Assembly: GCF_000333275.1 (NCBI RefSeq)
Contig: NZ_BACU01000565.1
Coordinates: 1 to 36,319, forward strand
DNA: 36,319 bases
Direction: 5' to 3'
Source: Azospirillum sp. B4
GTDB lineage: Bacteria > Pseudomonadota > Alphaproteobacteria > Azospirillales > Azospirillaceae
The number at the start of each line of letters is the position of its first letter. Position 1 is the first letter of the stretch. The position numbers and the translations under genes were made by a program. Positions 29,755-36,319 of the stretch are shown piece after piece. The notes under the pieces are model-generated. The model worked only from the letters and a program-made list of their open reading frames with translations. It ran no database searches and was not told where the DNA came from.

Positions 29755-30378
29755 ATTTTTTTCAGAATTTTTCAAGATAGGGTGGCCTGACGCGTCCGCG
29801 AAACCACCGGTGCTTCCTGCCTGCTTTCACAAACGGCCTTAGAAGACTGAAAAAAAACAGTCCCACTGGTTAACGGAGGAAAGCCCAAAGCCGCTGCTGC
29901 AATGCAGCAAAATGGCGATCGTGCCCCGCGAAAGTTGCATGAAATTACGAAGGCTGGCTGGTTTAAGACAGGCAGTGACCGAGAGAGTCATTTCCTGCAT
30001 ACCTGCCGCTTGCGTGCGTCTTAGAAATCGGGCATACGAAAACCCAACAAGGCTCGACTGTGAAGGTCGACAACGATCGCGAGCGGTGTTCAGGTCTGTG
30101 AAAATCAGGCCGCGGTGCTTGGGGCTAGCGCGGGTCAGGTTACGAAATAACCGGATACGCGTTACGGGCGCCGGATACTGCTTCGCACATGAAATTGGAG
30201 GCAGATGTGGGAAGGTCGATGTTGCGCGACCCCAGGGTTGCTGAACGATGTCCAGGCGGACCTCAGGTTCCGGATGTCGTGGATTGCCCCCGCGTCGTCT
30301 CCTGTAAATCCCTTCCGCTCGGATGCGCCCAGGCGTTTTCCGATGCGGTGTCTTCCTTCGTGATGTGACCGCAGGAAA
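29755..30378. other. 624-bp intergenic region before tonB, lower GC
   Basis: I see no convincing gene; open frames here have poor codon use. It is visibly less GC-rich than the rest. It holds a T-rich stretch right after hemN, small hairpins (GACTG/CAGTC around eight A near 29846-29863; TGCTGC/GCAGCA at 29895-29909; GGTTA/TAACC at 30138-30152), and a direct repeat CCGGATAC at 30151 and 30171. It should carry the tonB promoter, and could encode a small RNA. No clear Fur, RirA or Irr box was found. Confidence 0.45.
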
Positions 30379-31041
30379 ATGCCTTACACCACAAAACAAT
30401 CGTCAAACAGCCGGTTGATCGGGCTGGCCGCCACGGTCCTGATCCAGGCCGGCATCGTCTACGCGCTCTTCACCGGCCTTGCGAACAAGGTCGTGGAGGT
30501 GGTCAAGGGTCCTGTGGAGACCAAGATCATCGAAGAGATAAAGCCGGACACGCCGCCTCCCCCGCCGCCGCCGCCGCCGCCGCATGTCGATATCCAGCCG
30601 CCGCCCTTCGTGCCGCCGGTGGAGATCAACATCGAGAATCCGCCGCCGCCGCCGATCGCCCAGACCACGGCGACCAAGCCGCCGGTCGTGATCCCGCCGA
30701 GCGCGCCGGTCGCCCCGCAGGCCCCGCCCGCTCCGGCCGCCAGCCCGGTGAAGCTCGACCCCGCCAGCTTCAACCGCTATCAGCCGGAATACCCGTCGGC
30801 TTCGCAGCGTCTGAGCGAGGAAGGCCGTGTCGTGTTCCAGGTCTACTGCGACGCCAGCGGCAAGGTCACCGACGCCAAGGTGGTCGAGGGCAGCGGTCAT
30901 GAACGTCTGGATGATGCCGTGGTCCGCCAGGCCCAGCGTGGTGTGTGGAAGTGCACCGCTGAGACCCAGGACGGGAAGTCCGTGGCCACGTGGTCGTCTA
31001 CCAAGATGGCCTACCGGTTCCAGCTGAAAGACGCGCGTTAA
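30379..31041 (+). CDS. tonB: energy transducer TonB
   Basis: Links the proton-motive force of the inner membrane to TonB-dependent outer-membrane receptors. The 220-residue protein has the three expected parts. There is an N-terminal membrane anchor (about residues 13-33) and a long periplasmic Pro-rich spacer, including ten prolines in a row near residue 60, to about 120. The C-terminal TonB domain (about 127-218) has the pattern P-x-Y-P-x-x-x-Q-R, G-x-V and D-D-A-V. The ATG at 30379 has an AGGA only 2 bases away, so initiation may be weak. It heads tonB-exbB-exbD-exbD-TPR. Confidence 0.93.
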   Translation: MPYTTKQSSNSRLIGLAATVLIQAGIVYALFTGLANKVVEVVKGPVETKIIEEIKPDTPPPPPPPPPPHVDIQPPPFVPPVEINIENPPPPPIAQTTATKPPVVIPPSAPVAPQAPPAPAASPVKLDPASFNRYQPEYPSASQRLSEEGRVVFQVYCDASGKVTDAKVVEGSGHERLDDAVVRQAQRGVWKCTAETQDGKSVATWSSTKMAYRFQLKDAR

Positions 31042-31123
31042 AGAGTTCAAGAAAACCGGGGCCTCTTAGACGCTGCTGCGCGAGGGTTCCTCATCCCATC
31101 AACCCAAATGTGTTGGAATTGTC

Positions 31124-32031
31124 ATGAGCATTAGGGAGCGTTTCAAGTCGACCGCCGGTTCCATGGTGCGTTTCGCCATGGTCGCCCTGGTCGTCGGTAC
31201 CTTCGCCTCGGTCGCGGTCGCCCAGACCACGACCCCGTCCACCGACAGCACGGCCCCGGCCGCCGCCGCTCCGGCCACTGACACGGCCGCTCCGGCTCCG
31301 GCTGCCGGCAGCGAAGTCGCCGCTCCGGCTGCCGCCACTGAGACCGTCGAGAACCCCATGGCCTGAGCGCCCTGTGGAAGGGTGGTGACTTCGTCGCCCG
31401 TGGTGTTCTGATCATCATGGCCATCATGATGACCGGTACCTGGTACATCATCATCACCAAGCTGATCGAGCAGACCCTGCTGCTGCGCTCCGCCAACCAG
31501 GCCGACAAGTCCTTCTGGACCGCCCCGTCGCTGGCCGATGGCGCCTCCAAGCTGAACAAGAACAGCGTGTTCCGCATGCTGGTCGAAGACGGCCTGCGCG
31601 CCACCGAGCACCATGAGGGCACCCTGGTCGACCAGATCGACCTGCACACCTGGGTGACCATGCAGCTGCAGCGCTCGGTTGACAGCATCAGCAACCGTAT
31701 GAAGTCCGGCCTGGCCTTCCTGGCCACCGTGGGCTCGACCGGTCCGTTCGTCGGTCTGTTCGGTACGGTGTGGGGCATCTATCACGCCCTGACCGCCATC
31801 GGCATCGCCGGTCAGGCCTCGATCGACAAGGTCGCCGGTCCCGTCGGTGAAGCGCTGATCATGACCGCCATCGGTCTGATGGTCGCCGTGCCCGCCGTGC
31901 TGGGTTACAACTGGCTGCTGAGCCGCAACAAGACCGCCATGGATCGCGTCCGTAACTTCTCCGCCGACCTGCACGCCCTGCTGGTCAGCGGCGGTCGTCT
32001 CGGCGCCGGCAAGTCCGCTCGGAGCGCCTAA
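31124..32031 (+). pseudogene. exbB: exbB (MotA/TolQ/ExbB proton channel), interrupted by a one-base frameshift
   Basis: Proton-channel subunit that energises TonB in the inner membrane. The reading is split. Bases 31124-31366 encode a signal-like N-terminus and an Ala/Pro-rich periplasmic stretch of 80 residues ending T-V-E-N-P-M-A-stop. From 31360 a second frame reads G-L-S-A-L-W-K-G-G-D-F-V-A-R-G, the normal ExbB continuation, to 32031. It includes the membrane segments and the conserved V-G-L-F-G-T-V-W-G-I region. One extra G at 31360-31361 (ATGGC to ATGGGC) restores a single protein of about 302 residues. A first ATG in the second frame (31417) would skip the first part of the first channel helix. 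Confidence 0.85.
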
Positions 32032-32034
32032 GCC

Positions 32035-32496
32035 ATGGGGATGAACGTCGGGCCTGCCGGCGATGGTGATGATGATGGTGAGGTCGTATCGGCGATCAAT
32101 ACGACCCCCCTCGTCGACATCATGCTGGTGTTGCTGATCATCTTCCTGATCACGGTTCCCGTCGTCACCCACACGGTGCCGGTGGATCTGCCGAGGGAAA
32201 AGAATCAGCCTACGAAGACGAAGCCGGAAAACATCATTATCGCGGTCAATCGGGATGGCGACATTTTCTGGAACGAGGCCAAGATGCCGGACTACAGCGC
32301 GCTGCTTGAAAAGCTCAAGACGCGCGCCGTGGAACAGCCCCAGCCGGAAGTCCACATCCGTGGCGACCGTAACGCTCGCTACGAATATGTGGGGCGGGTG
32401 GTCGTCGCGGCCCAGCGTGCCGGTATCGTGAAGATCGGCTTCATCACCGAGCCGCCCGCGGGCGTCCGCCGCCGCGCAATGACGTCCCGCCGGTAA
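32035..32496 (+). CDS. exbD: ExbD/TolR biopolymer transport protein, first copy
   Basis: Partner of ExbB in the TonB motor. The 153-residue protein has a short acidic cytoplasmic start (M-G-M-N-V-G, then several Asp). One membrane helix at about 25-45 contains the essential Asp in N-T-T-P-L-V-D-I-M-L-V-L-L. A periplasmic domain with E-V-H-I-R-G-D follows. It starts 3 bases after the exbB stop. Its N-terminus serves as an internal template showing what the second copy should look like. Confidence 0.93.
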   Translation: MGMNVGPAGDGDDDGEVVSAINTTPLVDIMLVLLIIFLITVPVVTHTVPVDLPREKNQPTKTKPENIIIAVNRDGDIFWNEAKMPDYSALLEKLKTRAVEQPQPEVHIRGDRNARYEYVGRVVVAAQRAGIVKIGFITEPPAGVRRRAMTSRR

Positions 32497-32546
32497 GGAG
32501 TTAGAGCCATGGGTATGAACGTTGGCGAGGTGGTGAAGACGAAGCC

Positions 32547-32933
32547 ATGATGGACATCAACACCACGCCGCTTATCGACGTGATGTTGGTGCTGATCATC
32601 ATGCTGATCATCACCATTCCGATCCAAACCCACGCGGTGAAGCTGGACATGCCGGTGGGCAACCCCCCGCCGCCGAACGGCCCGCCGCCGGAAGTGATCA
32701 ACATTATGGTGGACTTCGATAACACCGTTCAGTGGAACGGCGTTACGATCCCGGACCGCCAGACCCTGGAGCTGCATCTGCGGGATGCGGCGGCCAAGGT
32801 TCCCCAGCCCGAGGTTCATCTTTGGCCGAACAAGCTGGCCAAGTATGACACCGTGGCGATGGTCATGGCCGAGGCCCAGCGCCTGGGCGTGACCAAGCTG
32901 GGCCTGGTGGGTGCGGAACAGTTCATGGACTAA
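32547..32933 (+). CDS. exbD: ExbD/TolR biopolymer transport protein, second copy, 5' end frameshifted
   Basis: The body (128 residues) has the membrane helix with the conserved Asp in N-T-T-P-L-I-D-V-M-L-V-L and a periplasmic domain with a Pro-rich linker. The well-placed ribosome binding site (AAGGAG at 32495-32500) leads to an ATG at 32509 in another frame. That frame reads M-G-M-N-V-G, as in the first copy, then stops at 32550. One extra G in the GAGGTGG at 32527-32533 would join M-G-M-N-V-G to G-G-E-D-E-A-M-M-D and give about 141 residues. Coordinates here cover the intact frame only. Confidence 0.88.
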   Translation: MMDINTTPLIDVMLVLIIMLIITIPIQTHAVKLDMPVGNPPPPNGPPPEVINIMVDFDNTVQWNGVTIPDRQTLELHLRDAAAKVPQPEVHLWPNKLAKYDTVAMVMAEAQRLGVTKLGLVGAEQFMD

Positions 32934-33143
32934 GTCCGTGTTCGCGGCGGTCTCGTTACCAAGCTGGTCTTGGGATGCGGGGCCGCCGCAACCGTTTTGC
33001 GTGGACCCCTCGTGACATTTTGGGGGCGGGGGGCCTTCACGGGGGCGCATGTCCCGAAAATTCCCCAATTGCCGGTTCTGATAACCCGAATGAGGGTCCG
33101 CTCGTCGGTCCAGCCCTTCAACAAAGCAGGTAGAGTCCTCGGA

Positions 33144-34391
33144 ATGATCGCCAAGCACTTCCTTCGTGCCGCACTCCTCGCCTCGGCGCTCACCATGGGC
33201 GGCGCCGTTGTTGTCAGCGCGCCCGCGCCGGCCAACGCCGCCGAAGCCAAGAAGTTCAGCCCGGAAGTCGGCAATGCGCTGAAGGCGGCCCAAGAGGCGC
33301 TGAAGGCGGGCAAGTACAAGGACGCCCTGGAGAAGATCGACGAGGCGGAGAAGAAGAGCGGCAAGTCCGCCTTTGAAACCTGCACGATCGAGACCCTGCG
33401 CGGCTCCGCCTACAGCGGTCTGCGGGATTCAGGCAACCTGGCCAAGGCGCTGGAAGCGACGCTCGCCAGCTGCCAGCTGCCGGACGCCGAAGTGGTGAAG
33501 CGCGATCAGATGATCGCCGAATCCTACTTCACCGCGAAGAACTACACGAAGTTCTCGGCCGCCGCCGACAAGTACTACAAGGATGGCGGCACGGATCAGA
33601 AGCTGAAGGAGCTGTCCGTCCAGATCTACATGGATCAGAAGGACTACGCGAACGCCGCCAAGGCCGCGCGCGCCATGATCCAGGCTCAGGGCGGCAAGCC
33701 GTCCAAGACCATGCTGCAGACGGTGGCGAACGCCGAATACAACATGGACCACAAGCCCGCCTTCACCGAGGCCATGGAACGCTTGCTGGTCTACTACCCC
33801 GATGCCGACAGCTGGGATGGCGTGATCCGCGCGGTTCAGAAGCTGCCGGGCTTCAACTCCAACCGTCTGCAGATCGACGTGCTGCGCCTGCAGATCGCCA
33901 CCGGCGTCGCCAAGGAAGCCGGTCCGTACCTGGAATTCTCGCAGCTGGCCATGAGCGATGGCCTGGGTGCCGAAGCCAAGGCCGCCATGGACAAGGGCTT
34001 CAAGGCCGGCATCCTGGGCAAGGCCCAGGGCGACCGTGAGAAGCGCCTGGCCGACATGGCCGGCAAGCAGGTCGAGGACGATCAGCGCAAGCTGCCGGAT
34101 GACGAGAAGGAGGCGGCCGCCCAGCCCGACGGCAAGCAGCTGATCCGGGTCGGTGTTCAGTATCTGGCCCTGGGCAATTCCGCGAAGGCCATCGAGGTCA
34201 TCCAGGCTGGCATCAAGAAGGATCAGCTGAAGTATCCGGAAGAGGCCAAGCTGCGCTTGGTCCAGGCTTACCTGGCCGCCGGCCAGAAGCCCAAGGCGGT
34301 GGAAGCCGCCAAGAGCATCAAGGGCACCGATGGCACCGCCGACATCGCCCGCCTCTACCTGATCCAGGCGGGCATCAACCCGTTCTCGTGA
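33144..34391 (+). CDS. periplasmic tetratricopeptide-type protein of the TonB cluster
   Basis: A 415-residue exported protein. A signal peptide is clear: a basic start, a hydrophobic core at about 8-24, and an A-N-A cleavage site near residue 32. The mature part is helical with Ala/Lys-rich TPR-like units, e.g. A-L-K-A-A-Q-E-A-L-K-A-G-K-Y-K-D-A-L and A-L-G-N-S-A-K-A-I-E-V-I-Q-A-G. It follows the second exbD by 210 bases. TPR proteins linked to tonB-exbB-exbD-exbD sets are seen in related bacteria, but their role is not settled. The frame is open from 32970; the ATG at 33144 is chosen by the signal peptide. Confidence 0.8.
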   Translation: MIAKHFLRAALLASALTMGGAVVVSAPAPANAAEAKKFSPEVGNALKAAQEALKAGKYKDALEKIDEAEKKSGKSAFETCTIETLRGSAYSGLRDSGNLAKALEATLASCQLPDAEVVKRDQMIAESYFTAKNYTKFSAAADKYYKDGGTDQKLKELSVQIYMDQKDYANAAKAARAMIQAQGGKPSKTMLQTVANAEYNMDHKPAFTEAMERLLVYYPDADSWDGVIRAVQKLPGFNSNRLQIDVLRLQIATGVAKEAGPYLEFSQLAMSDGLGAEAKAAMDKGFKAGILGKAQGDREKRLADMAGKQVEDDQRKLPDDEKEAAAQPDGKQLIRVGVQYLALGNSAKAIEVIQAGIKKDQLKYPEEAKLRLVQAYLAAGQKPKAVEAAKSIKGTDGTADIARLYLIQAGINPFS

Positions 34392-34398
34392 TCGATCC

Positions 34399-34412
34399 GG
34401 CGCTGCAGCGCC
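34399..34412. repeat. 14-bp perfect palindrome after the TPR gene
   Basis: GGCGCTGCAGCGCC begins 7 bases after the TPR gene stop. With no central loop it is more likely a protein-binding dyad or a chance G/C palindrome than a hairpin. Confidence 0.35.
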
Positions 34413-34427
34413 GTGATGGAAATGGCG

Positions 34428-34458
34428 AAGGCCGGTCCCTGGTGGACCGGCCTTTGTC
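34428..34458 (+). terminator. terminator of the TonB cluster
   Basis: A perfect 11-bp stem (34428-34438 with 34444-34454) with a 5-base loop, A-rich before and T-containing after (TTTGTCGT). A second 7-bp G/C hairpin at 34468-34485 lies between it and the end of the convergent radical SAM gene. Confidence 0.75.
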
Positions 34459-34587
34459 GTATCCGGGCGCCGGCATCCGCCGGCGTGGCCCGTCCTCGAT
34501 TTCCGGTCCGCTGATGCTCCCCGGAAACCTTCAGCGCCCACAGTCGCGGGCTACGGCGGCGCGAGTCAAAACCTCGTGCCGCCGGTA

Positions 34588-35691
34588 TCAGAACAATGTC
34601 AGCTGGTCGCCCGCGCGGGGGGGAGGCTGGAACAGGTCGCAGCGCATGGTCCAACGCCGCTGATCCAGGCCCAGGCGCCGGGCCGCCAGCTTGTAGCGGG
34701 CGGCGAGCAGCTGGGCGTAGGCGCCGGTACCGCGCATGCGGGTACCGAATTCGGCGTGGTTGCGTTTGCCGTCGCGGCATTGCCGTATCAGGCTCAGCAC
34801 ATGGTCGGCCCGGTCGGGCACATGCAGGCGCAGCCATTCTTCCATCAGGTCGGCCAATTCCATGGGTAGGCGCAACAGGATGTAGTGGCCCTGGGTGGCC
34901 CCCGCCTCCTTGGCGGCCGCCAGAATGGCCTCCAGCTCCGCGTCGTTTAGCGCCGGGATCATGGGGGAGGCCAGCACGCTGACGGGAACGCCCGCGGCCG
35001 ACAACTGGCGCACGGCATCCAGGCGGCGCTGCGGCGTCCCGGCGCGCGGCTCCAGCCGCCGGGCCAGGTCGCGGTCCAGCGTGGTGATGGAGATGGCGAC
35101 GCGTGCCAGCCCATCCGCCGCCATGGGGGCCAGGATGTCCAGGTCACGCAGCACCAGGGGCGACTTGGTGATGATGCCCACCGGGTGGCGGAAGTCCCGC
35201 AGCACCTCCAGCACGTCGCGGGTGATGCGCTCCGTCCGCTCCACGGGCTGGTAGGCATCGGTGTTGGCGCCCAGCGCGATCGGCTGGGGGCTGTAGCCTT
35301 TTGCCCGTAGCTCCTTGGCCAGCAGGGCGGGGGCGTCGCGCTTGGCGTAGAGGATGGTCTCGAAGTCCAAGCCGGGGGAATGGCCCAGGAAGGCGTGGCT
35401 GGGCCGGGCGAAACAATAGACGCAGCCGTGCTCGCACCCCCGGTAGGGATTGATGGAGCGGTCGAAGTTCACGTCCGGGCTGTCGTTGTAGCTGATGACG
35501 CTGCGCGATGTGTCCGACCGGATTTGCGTCGCTGGTGCCGTCTCCAGGTCCGCTTCCTCGTCCCAGCCGTCTTGGCCCGTCCTGGCCCAGCCGTCATCAG
35601 TGCGCATGCGGGTGTGGGTTTCGAATCGGCCCACCCTGTTGGACACCGTGCCACGGCCCTTCAGCGGGCGATCACCCAGGACGTCGACCAT
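34588..35691 (-). CDS. radical SAM protein, PA0069 / spore-photolyase-like family
   Basis: A 367-residue radical SAM protein. The cluster motif is N-P-Y-R-G-C-E-H-G-C-V-Y-C-F-A-R-P with Cys86, Cys90 and Cys93. The same family also shows G-A-N-T-D-A-Y-Q-P-V-E and I-T-K-S-P-L-V-L-R-D. The C-terminus ends D-Q-L-T-L-F. This family resembles spore photoproduct lyase (SplB) but occurs in non-sporulating bacteria, where the substrate is not known. The Arg-rich N-terminus (R-G-R/K-G-T-x-S-N type) is common in the family. It is a single leftward gene. Confidence 0.9.
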   Translation of the reverse strand: MVDVLGDRPLKGRGTVSNRVGRFETHTRMRTDDGWARTGQDGWDEEADLETAPATQIRSDTSRSVISYNDSPDVNFDRSINPYRGCEHGCVYCFARPSHAFLGHSPGLDFETILYAKRDAPALLAKELRAKGYSPQPIALGANTDAYQPVERTERITRDVLEVLRDFRHPVGIITKSPLVLRDLDILAPMAADGLARVAISITTLDRDLARRLEPRAGTPQRRLDAVRQLSAAGVPVSVLASPMIPALNDAELEAILAAAKEAGATQGHYILLRLPMELADLMEEWLRLHVPDRADHVLSLIRQCRDGKRNHAEFGTRMRGTGAYAQLLAARYKLAARRLGLDQRRWTMRCDLFQPPPRAGDQLTLF

Positions 35692-35784
35692 GATCCCCTC
35701 CGTTATCCGAGGGGCAGCCTACGCTGGTAAAAAACAGAACACAACATGAACATACTGCGAGACAACGCTCTCATCCGGGCAACA

Positions 35785-35818
35785 GAAAGGCCGCCCCGGC
35801 GACCGGCGGCGGCCTTTC
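35785..35818. terminator. bidirectional-looking terminator
   Basis: A perfect 11-bp stem (35785-35795 with 35808-35818) with a 12-base loop starts with GAAAGG and ends with CCTTTC. It lies just beyond the stop of the leftward last gene, which it probably ends. Confidence 0.7.
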
Positions 35819-35835
35819 CTGAACCGGTATGGCCT

Positions 35836-36319
35836 TCAGGCGGCGGAGATCGCCAGGCGGGCGCAGACGGCCTCGATCAGCAGCTGGCGGGCGCGGTCGA
35901 CGATGTCGTCCATGGACGGCGTGCGCACGAACATGGCGGCGGCCCGTTCTTTCAGCTCATCCCGAGTCGGCAGGCTTGGCATGGAGGGCATGGACGGCTT
36001 GGGCAGGCTTGGCATGTGCAGGTCGGGCAGCGAGGGCATGTGCAACTCCGACAGGTGCAGCGAGGCTAGCATGGCTTCCGCCTGGACCCGCGCGTTCTGC
36101 AGCTTGTGCTGCAGCTCCACCTTCACCTCGGCCAGCGAGGGCGTGTCGGCCAGGGTGGCCTGCAGGCGGGCGGCGATCTGCTCCACATGGAAGGTGGCGG
36201 CCAGCTGGCCGGCGGCCTTTTCGATGATGGCCTTGCCAGGCGCTGCTCGCCCCGCACCACGGCGGGCGGCGGGCGGTGCAGATCCCAGGTGATGCCCACC
36301 CAGGAGAGCGCCTTCAGGA
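35836..36319 (-). CDS. unrecognised protein with MPSLP repeats, partial, probably frameshifted
   Basis: I do not recognise this gene. Its 3' part (frame of the GTG at 36186, stop at 35836) is amphipathic and helical with a repeat-like stretch of M-P-S-L-P units at 35968-36060. It ends in a helical tail. The frame continues upstream as K-A-I-I-E-K-A-A-G-Q-L-A-A-T-F-H with good codon use up to 36234. Beyond that, good codon use switches to another frame (K-A-L-S-W-V-G-I-T-W-D-L-H and V-V-R-G-E-Q-R-L) out to the window edge. One extra C at about 36235 joins them. Function is unknown; the start lies outside the window. Confidence 0.6.
   Translation of the reverse strand, partial: PEGALLGGHHLGSAPPAARRGAGRAAPGKAIIEKAAGQLAATFHVEQIAARLQATLADTPSLAEVKVELQHKLQNARVQAEAMLASLHLSELHMPSLPDLHMPSLPKPSMPSMPSLPTRDELKERAAAMFVRTPSMDDIVDRARQLLIEAVCARLAISAA

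Noticed and set aside
29875-29886. GGAGGAAAGCCC resembling the start of RNase P RNA
   Set aside because: The following conserved RNase P elements, including the 3' pairing segment, are absent.
29839-30399. 186-residue leftward open frame in the hemN-tonB gap
   Set aside because: Composition is Arg/Pro-rich without recognisable domain or codon bias, and it overlaps the tonB start.
30549-30580. CCG repeat as a phase-variable tract in tonB
   Set aside because: Codons are mixed (CCG, CCT, CCC) and in-frame; it is an ordinary polyproline TonB spacer.
30400-31050. Leftward frame opposite tonB
   Set aside because: It is a shadow of the Pro-rich region on the other strand (Gly/Arg-rich, low complexity).

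Overview
The window looks like chromosomal DNA of an alphaproteobacterium, most likely in Rhodospirillales and perhaps Azospirillaceae (the family is an inference). The evidence is high GC with strong G/C bias at third codon positions, an F1-only atpHAGDC operon without the F0 genes, a CcrM-type methyltransferase, a fused indolepyruvate ferredoxin oxidoreductase, and a tonB-exbB-exbD-exbD-TPR cluster. Most of it is housekeeping sequence. I see no prophage, insertion sequence, CRISPR array, rRNA or tRNA.

Layout. 1-2.9 kb: 3' end of an alpha/beta hydrolase, tadA, a small membrane protein, and a convergent TPR protein. 2.9-6 kb: purD and, divergently, xseA. 5.9-11.1 kb: a leftward envelope-lipid operon in the order metallophosphoesterase (PlcP/LpxH-like), GT4 glycosyltransferase (Agt-like), waaA, lpxK, lpxL-like acyltransferase, with a diacylglycerol kinase divergent from its head (11.3-12.3 kb). 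13.1-18.2 kb: the F1 ATP synthase operon, with a strong terminator-like hairpin between atpD and atpC. 18.6-20.4 kb: a diiron ferritin-like protein, then leftward rppH followed by a small gene resembling WapI-type immunity proteins. 20.8-25.7 kb: indolepyruvate ferredoxin oxidoreductase and threonine ammonia-lyase. 25.7-28.2 kb: leftward rnhB-ccrM-folB. 28.4-29.8 kb: hemN. 30.4-34.4 kb: the TonB energy-transduction cluster. 34.6-36.3 kb: a leftward radical SAM protein of the spore-photolyase-like family and the 3' part of an unrecognised gene.

Three points stand out. (1) The metallophosphoesterase/GT4 pair has the sequence and arrangement of the PlcP-Agt membrane-lipid remodelling module; here it heads a lipid A/Kdo operon and faces a diacylglycerol kinase. 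(2) Six GANTC sites, the CcrM target, lie within 129 bp around the start of ccrM, which suggests methylation-dependent autoregulation. (3) Four genes (the oxidoreductase 5' end, exbB, the second exbD, and the last gene) each look as if exactly one base is missing in or beside a short G/C run. That pattern points to draft-sequence indels more than to biology, so the apparent gene breaks should be checked first.

Other regulatory signals: an FNR/FixK-like box before hemN, nested alternative hairpins before threonine ammonia-lyase, and several perfect terminator stems.
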